Part shown: positions 5,697 to 7,889 of the stretch, in pieces
How the letters are laid out: each line of letters begins with the position of its first letter
Position numbering within the stretch: position 1 is the first letter of the stretch
NCBI GenBank assembly: GCA_009920595.1
Contig: RFZR01000067.1
Coordinates: forward strand, 1 to 7,889
Direction of reading: 5' to 3'
Origin: Alphaproteobacteria bacterium
Lineage (GTDB): Bacteria > Pseudomonadota > Alphaproteobacteria > Rhizobiales > Beijerinckiaceae
DNA: 7,889 nt
Program-made: the position numbers and the translations under genes
The notes under the pieces: generated by a model
What the model was told of the DNA's origin: nothing
The model's input: the letters and a program-made list of their open reading frames with translations, nothing else
Databases searched by the model: none

Positions 5697-6044
5697 TTAA
5701 ACTCCCGGCAAATCGAGCGAAACGATAGCGGCGGCATTGGCGATCACGGTGAGGTTTGTACCCTCATCATTCATGATCTCGAGCCCGCCTTCGACGACTT
5801 CAACCGAGGCTTTGCCATAAGGAAGAACGCCAATGATTTCGTTCTTGTTGACTGCTTCGGGTTTCGGCACGCCAATCAAGACATGGACAAACATGTTCTG
5901 AGGGCCTTGGCCCGCGGCATTCGCCACCGTGAGAGAATTATGCCAGAGCGCATCCTTCAACGCACGTATAGCCGCTTTCGTGTAGTCGGCCCCTGTAAGA
6001 TCCGTGCCCATACCGATCTCGACGATCATCCGTTTCATCGCCAT
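5697..6044 (-). CDS. Lin0512-family protein, divergent paralogue (motif His replaced by Thr); first gene of the operon
   Basis: A 115-residue paralogue of the next gene. It aligns with it without gaps over the first 38 residues, sharing E9, G11, G13, D15, G18, the run DYTKAA (20-25), R27, A28, D31, A32, H35, S37 and L38. Later blocks match too: IGVPKPEAV against IGVQKPEAV, LPYGKASVEVVEGGLEI against LPVGKATVKLVKGGLDI. The family's GxGxDxHG motif reads GMGTDLTG (11-18), with Thr17 where the histidine should be. If that histidine is catalytic or metal-binding, this copy may be a structural or regulatory partner. This is inference. AAGGGAG (6054-6060) stands 9 bases before the ATG. An in-frame ATG two codons in is a weaker alternative. 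As the first gene it directly follows the operon leader. Its function is unknown. Confidence 0.8.
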   Translation of the reverse strand: MAMKRMIVEIGMGTDLTGADYTKAAIRALKDALWHNSLTVANAAGQGPQNMFVHVLIGVPKPEAVNKNEIIGVLPYGKASVEVVEGGLEIMNDEGTNLTVIANAAAIVSLDLPGV

Positions 6045-6064
6045 GCCGTTTCTCTCCCTTTAAA

Positions 6065-6088
6065 TCGGCTGACGAGGCCCTCAGCCGA
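6065..6088 (-). promoter_or_regulatory. Stem-loop in the aco operon leader, just upstream of the first Shine-Dalgarno
   Basis: A perfect 8-bp stem TCGGCTGA/TCAGCCGA (6065-6072, 6081-6088) with an 8-base loop. On the minus strand it ends 4 bases before the AAGGGAG of the first gene. It does not cover that site, so it may stabilise the 5' end or bind a regulator. It has the same 8-bp/8-base form as the two hairpins between acoB and acoC. Confidence 0.5.
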
Positions 6089-6206
6089 CCAGCCTTTGCC
6101 GCTTTCGCTTTGACGCGCCCGCGAGCCTATCCGAGGAAGAGATTAGCAAGCGACTCGAGACTTGGTAAAGAAAATTTTTTTCAATTTCCTGTGAATTATC
6201 GACACC

Positions 6207-6219
6207 CTCTCGGCGAGAG
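6207..6219. promoter_or_regulatory. Odd-centred palindrome, possible operator for the aco promoter
   Basis: CTCTCG-G-CGAGAG: perfect 6-base arms around a single G, about 165 bases upstream of the first aco-operon gene and in a GC-richer island within AT-rich DNA. It could be a repressor or activator site. There is no further support. Confidence 0.3.
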
Positions 6220-6364
6220 ACGCTTCATAGGTTTCCTAAATTGGTTGAAACTTTTTTCAGAAATAAAATTCAAATTAATAAAATAAAACCATTTAAAATC
6301 AATAATTTACATATTTAACCTCAAGTTAAGATTTGAACAAAACATGGGTGGTTATTAGCCCTAG

Positions 6365-6392
6365 TTGACCGCTTTGAAAGATTTTTTAAAAA
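6365..6392 (+). promoter_or_regulatory. Candidate sigma-70-type promoter for the binding-protein gene
   Basis: TTGACC (6365-6370, five of six bases of the -35 consensus), a 16-base spacer, then TAAAAA (6387-6392, four of six of the -10). A start near 6399 would fall at the edge of the palindrome at 6401-6414 and give a leader of about 120 bases. AT-rich DNA makes chance matches easy, so this is only a candidate. Confidence 0.35.
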
Positions 6393-6400
6393 AATAATTT

Positions 6401-6414
6401 ACAAGAATTCTTGT
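6401..6414. promoter_or_regulatory. Perfect 14-base palindrome, candidate operator
   Basis: ACAAGAATTCTTGT is a perfect two-fold palindrome just downstream of the candidate -10 of the binding-protein gene, where a dimeric repressor would block initiation. Sugar and carbon-source uptake genes are commonly controlled this way. The regulator is not encoded in the window. It could also form a hairpin at the 5' end of the leader. Confidence 0.45.
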
Positions 6415-6448
6415 TTGTGACAAAAATTTGATCAGGCGACTGGTAGGG

Positions 6449-6515
6449 TGGCTCGAACCGCACCTCCGGCAGCCAAAACTGAAATCGATGAAGCCTTCGG
6501 GCTCATGGGAGGTGC
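6449..6515 (+). promoter_or_regulatory. Candidate cis-acting RNA: leader that can sequester its own Shine-Dalgarno
   Basis: The Shine-Dalgarno GGGAGGTG (6507-6514) lies 7 bases before the ATG of the binding-protein gene. GCACCTCC at 6460-6467 is perfectly complementary to GGAGGTGC at 6508-6515 (8 bp, six of them G-C). Between the arms is a hairpin with a C(TTCG)G tetraloop: ATG-AGCC/GGCT-CAT (6488-6490 and 6492-6495 with 6500-6506), one bulged A, ending at the base before the Shine-Dalgarno. An exclusive alternative exists: TGGCT/AGCCA (6449-6453, 6471-6475) closing over CCG/CGG (6458-6460, 6467-6469), which would hold the anti-Shine-Dalgarno and free the ribosome site. I recognise no known riboswitch or thermometer class. 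The pairing is seen in the sequence; switching is inference. Confidence 0.5.
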
Positions 6516-6521
6516 TCTAAG

Positions 6522-7889
6522 ATGTTTAACGTTCCTAAGGACGCGATTTATAAGCGTATCAACCGCCGTAAGTTCCTTGAACTCGGTGGTGGTGTTGCGA
6601 CGGCGCTCGGCACGGGTTCGCTCGCGGTGGGCTTGAATTCAACAATCATGAAAACTTCTGTTCAGGCCGCCTCATCGCCTGAAGCAAAGTGGAAGCAATA
6701 TGCCGGCTCGAAGCTCGTCTTCATGTCGGAAAACACACCGCCTTCATTCGCAATCCGCGACACCATCAAAGACTTTTATGATTTGACGGGCATCACGGTT
6801 GAAGTTCTCACCGACGATCTTCCGGTTGTTCTTCAGAAAGTGGGTATTGACGTTAAGGGTGGCAAAGCCGACTTCCCGGTTTTCTATTCTCAAGACAAGC
6901 CAATTGGCGCAGCGCTTGCTGATTACTGCGCAGACTTCAGCAAGTTCATTAAAGACGACACACTCCCGCAGGATCCGGAAGGCTACGGCGCGGATGTGTG
7001 GTTCGACAACTTCCTTGATGCTTGCGGATCCATGTATGAAAAGGGCAAAATCGTTTCTCTGCCTTATGACGCCGCCATTGCTTGTACCTTCTATCGTCAA
7101 GATCTCTTCGAAAAATACTCGAAGGATTTTGAGAAGGAATACAAGTACCGGATGGAATTCAACGCGAAGACCACCTGGAAGAATGTTCTCGATTATGCGA
7201 CCTTCTTCAAGAAATTGAAGCAGGCGGGTCAAGATGTGCCTTATGGTTACGCCCAGCATCTTGGAACATTCGCTTGGACAACGCAGCTCGACATCCAACG
7301 TTTGATGTACTCACACGGTCAGTGGCAGGACTTCAACGTTGATGACGTTCTGGGTTCAAAGAAGCCAGGCCCAACAAATTGGGGTGACGCACAATCCGTC
7401 GAGATGATGAAGCAGTTCAAGGCACTCGCCGATGTATCACATCCTGATAACCTCGCGAATGGCACACTCGAATTGAACACGGTTTATCAATCGGGTCAGA
7501 TCGCGATGCAGGTGCAATACCACGAATTCGCGGCTTCCGTCGAAGACGAGAAGACCTCGAAGGCGGCTGGCGGTAAAACGGCCTATGCGCCGTGCCCGCT
7601 CGGTGAAGCATCTTGGATCAAGAACGGTGGTAAGGCTGTCAATGGCACGAATTGTGGCATTGGTGGTATTGCGATCAACAAGAATGGTTCGGAAGATATC
7701 CAACGCGCAGCTTTCATTTTCGCAAGCTACGCAACATCGAAGAAGCTTCAATATAATGTGTTGAAGGGTCTCGGTGGTACACCGACCCGTAAGTCAGTTC
7801 TTGCTGAGCCGGATGTGGTGGCTGCTCGTAAGCGTCCTTCAAAGATGCCAAACGCATTGACCTTCGAACCCGTTTACGATTTCGGCATT
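6522..7889 (+). CDS. ABC-transporter extracellular solute-binding protein, Tat-exported (3' end beyond the window)
   Basis: An open frame of 456 codons from ATG 6522 to the window edge without a stop. The N-terminus has a twin-arginine signal: INRRKFLEL (R15, R16), a weakly hydrophobic glycine/alanine-rich stretch (about 22-38), and a likely cleavage after V-Q-A (47-49). The mature part resembles family-1 (sugar/polyol type) periplasmic binding proteins: KLVFMSENTPPSFAIRDTIKDFYDLTGITVEV at the start, ADFPVFYSQD, then GKIVSLPYDAAIACTFYRQDLFEKY, the typical segment in which the protein describes a bound 'visited' site. Later come YQSGQIAMQVQYHEFAA and NKNGSEDIQRAAFIFASYATSKKLQYNVL, with a closing GGTPTRKSVL. 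It should deliver a solute to an ABC importer whose permease and ATPase genes would follow to the right. Shine-Dalgarno GGGAGGTG fixes the start. Five cysteines occur in the visible part. The substrate cannot be told from the sequence; divergence from aco hints at co-regulation. Confidence 0.88.
   Translation, partial: MFNVPKDAIYKRINRRKFLELGGGVATALGTGSLAVGLNSTIMKTSVQAASSPEAKWKQYAGSKLVFMSENTPPSFAIRDTIKDFYDLTGITVEVLTDDLPVVLQKVGIDVKGGKADFPVFYSQDKPIGAALADYCADFSKFIKDDTLPQDPEGYGADVWFDNFLDACGSMYEKGKIVSLPYDAAIACTFYRQDLFEKYSKDFEKEYKYRMEFNAKTTWKNVLDYATFFKKLKQAGQDVPYGYAQHLGTFAWTTQLDIQRLMYSHGQWQDFNVDDVLGSKKPGPTNWGDAQSVEMMKQFKALADVSHPDNLANGTLELNTVYQSGQIAMQVQYHEFAASVEDEKTSKAAGGKTAYAPCPLGEASWIKNGGKAVNGTNCGIGGIAINKNGSEDIQRAAFIFASYATSKKLQYNVLKGLGGTPTRKSVLAEPDVVAARKRPSKMPNALTFEPVYDFGI

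Larger units (their letters stand above)
6045..6521. other. Divergent intergenic region between the aco operon and the binding-protein gene
   Basis: This 477-base region holds no gene I can support. The part from about 6160 to 6430 is very AT-rich with several T and A runs. It must contain the leftward promoter of the aco operon and the rightward promoter of the binding-protein gene. I found no convincing -10/-35 pair for the leftward promoter, and no match to the sigma-54 pattern (TGGCAC, spacer, TTGC) that drives some aco operons. The individual candidate sites are listed separately. Confidence 0.7.

Noticed and set aside
6090..6360. A sigma-54 promoter for the aco operon
   Set aside because: I looked for TGGCAC-spacer-TTGC on both strands, since some aco operons depend on AcoR and sigma-54, and found no acceptable match.
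6448..6636. A 62-codon plus-strand frame starting GTG across the leader and start of the binding protein
   Set aside because: It overlaps the Tat signal region in another frame and has no Shine-Dalgarno. The leader bases are better explained by RNA pairing.
6744..7298. A 184-codon open frame on the minus strand
   Set aside because: It is antisense to the solute-binding protein, whose plus-strand frame has a strong ribosome site, a Tat signal and family motifs. The antisense translation looks like no family I know.
1..7889. CRISPR array, rRNA or insertion sequence
   Set aside because: No regularly spaced repeats, no rRNA-like stretches, and no transposase gene or terminal inverted repeats were seen.

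Overview
The window looks like chromosomal DNA of an alphaproteobacterium, most likely of the Hyphomicrobiales (Rhizobiales) type. This is a judgement from protein flavour: the integrase N-terminus, the aco gene set, the Lin0512 pair and the Tat-exported binding protein. No search was possible. Coding DNA is of moderate GC and the main intergenic region (6045-6521) is strongly AT-rich.

Left edge (1-302): the end of an integrated element. A tyrosine-integrase gene starts at 109 on the minus strand and runs out of the window after 36 codons. Its upstream region carries short direct repeats. At 256-302 lies the 3' part of a tRNA-Glu(TTC), from the anticodon stem to CCA, with no 5' half. This is the usual form of a tRNA attachment-site duplicate left by integration. 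A hairpin terminator follows at 310-330. Positions 331-469 hold no gene I can support.

Centre (470-6044): a seven-gene minus-strand operon closed by a strong terminator at 470-500. In transcription order it encodes two tandem Lin0512-family paralogues, an AhpD/carboxymuconolactone-decarboxylase-like protein, AcoX, AcoA and AcoB (E1 alpha and beta of a TPP-dependent acetoin-dehydrogenase-type complex), and AcoC (lipoyl domain fused to an alpha/beta hydrolase). No E3 (dihydrolipoamide dehydrogenase), lipoate ligase or AcoR regulator is present here. E1 and AcoC should cleave an alpha-hydroxyketone such as acetoin, and E3 would come from elsewhere. Several intercistronic gaps hold stem-loops, notably two consecutive 8-bp hairpins between acoB and acoC.

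Right (6045-7889): a divergent intergenic region, then a plus-strand gene for a Tat-exported ABC-transporter solute-binding protein, open at the window end. Its leader contains a stretch perfectly complementary to its own Shine-Dalgarno, with a UUCG-capped hairpin between the two arms. This is a candidate cis-acting RNA switch.

Together: a divergently arranged uptake protein and an acetoin-dehydrogenase-like cleavage operon carrying unusual accessory genes. The true substrate may be something other than free acetoin. The nearby island boundary makes this a junction between core chromosome and acquired DNA.
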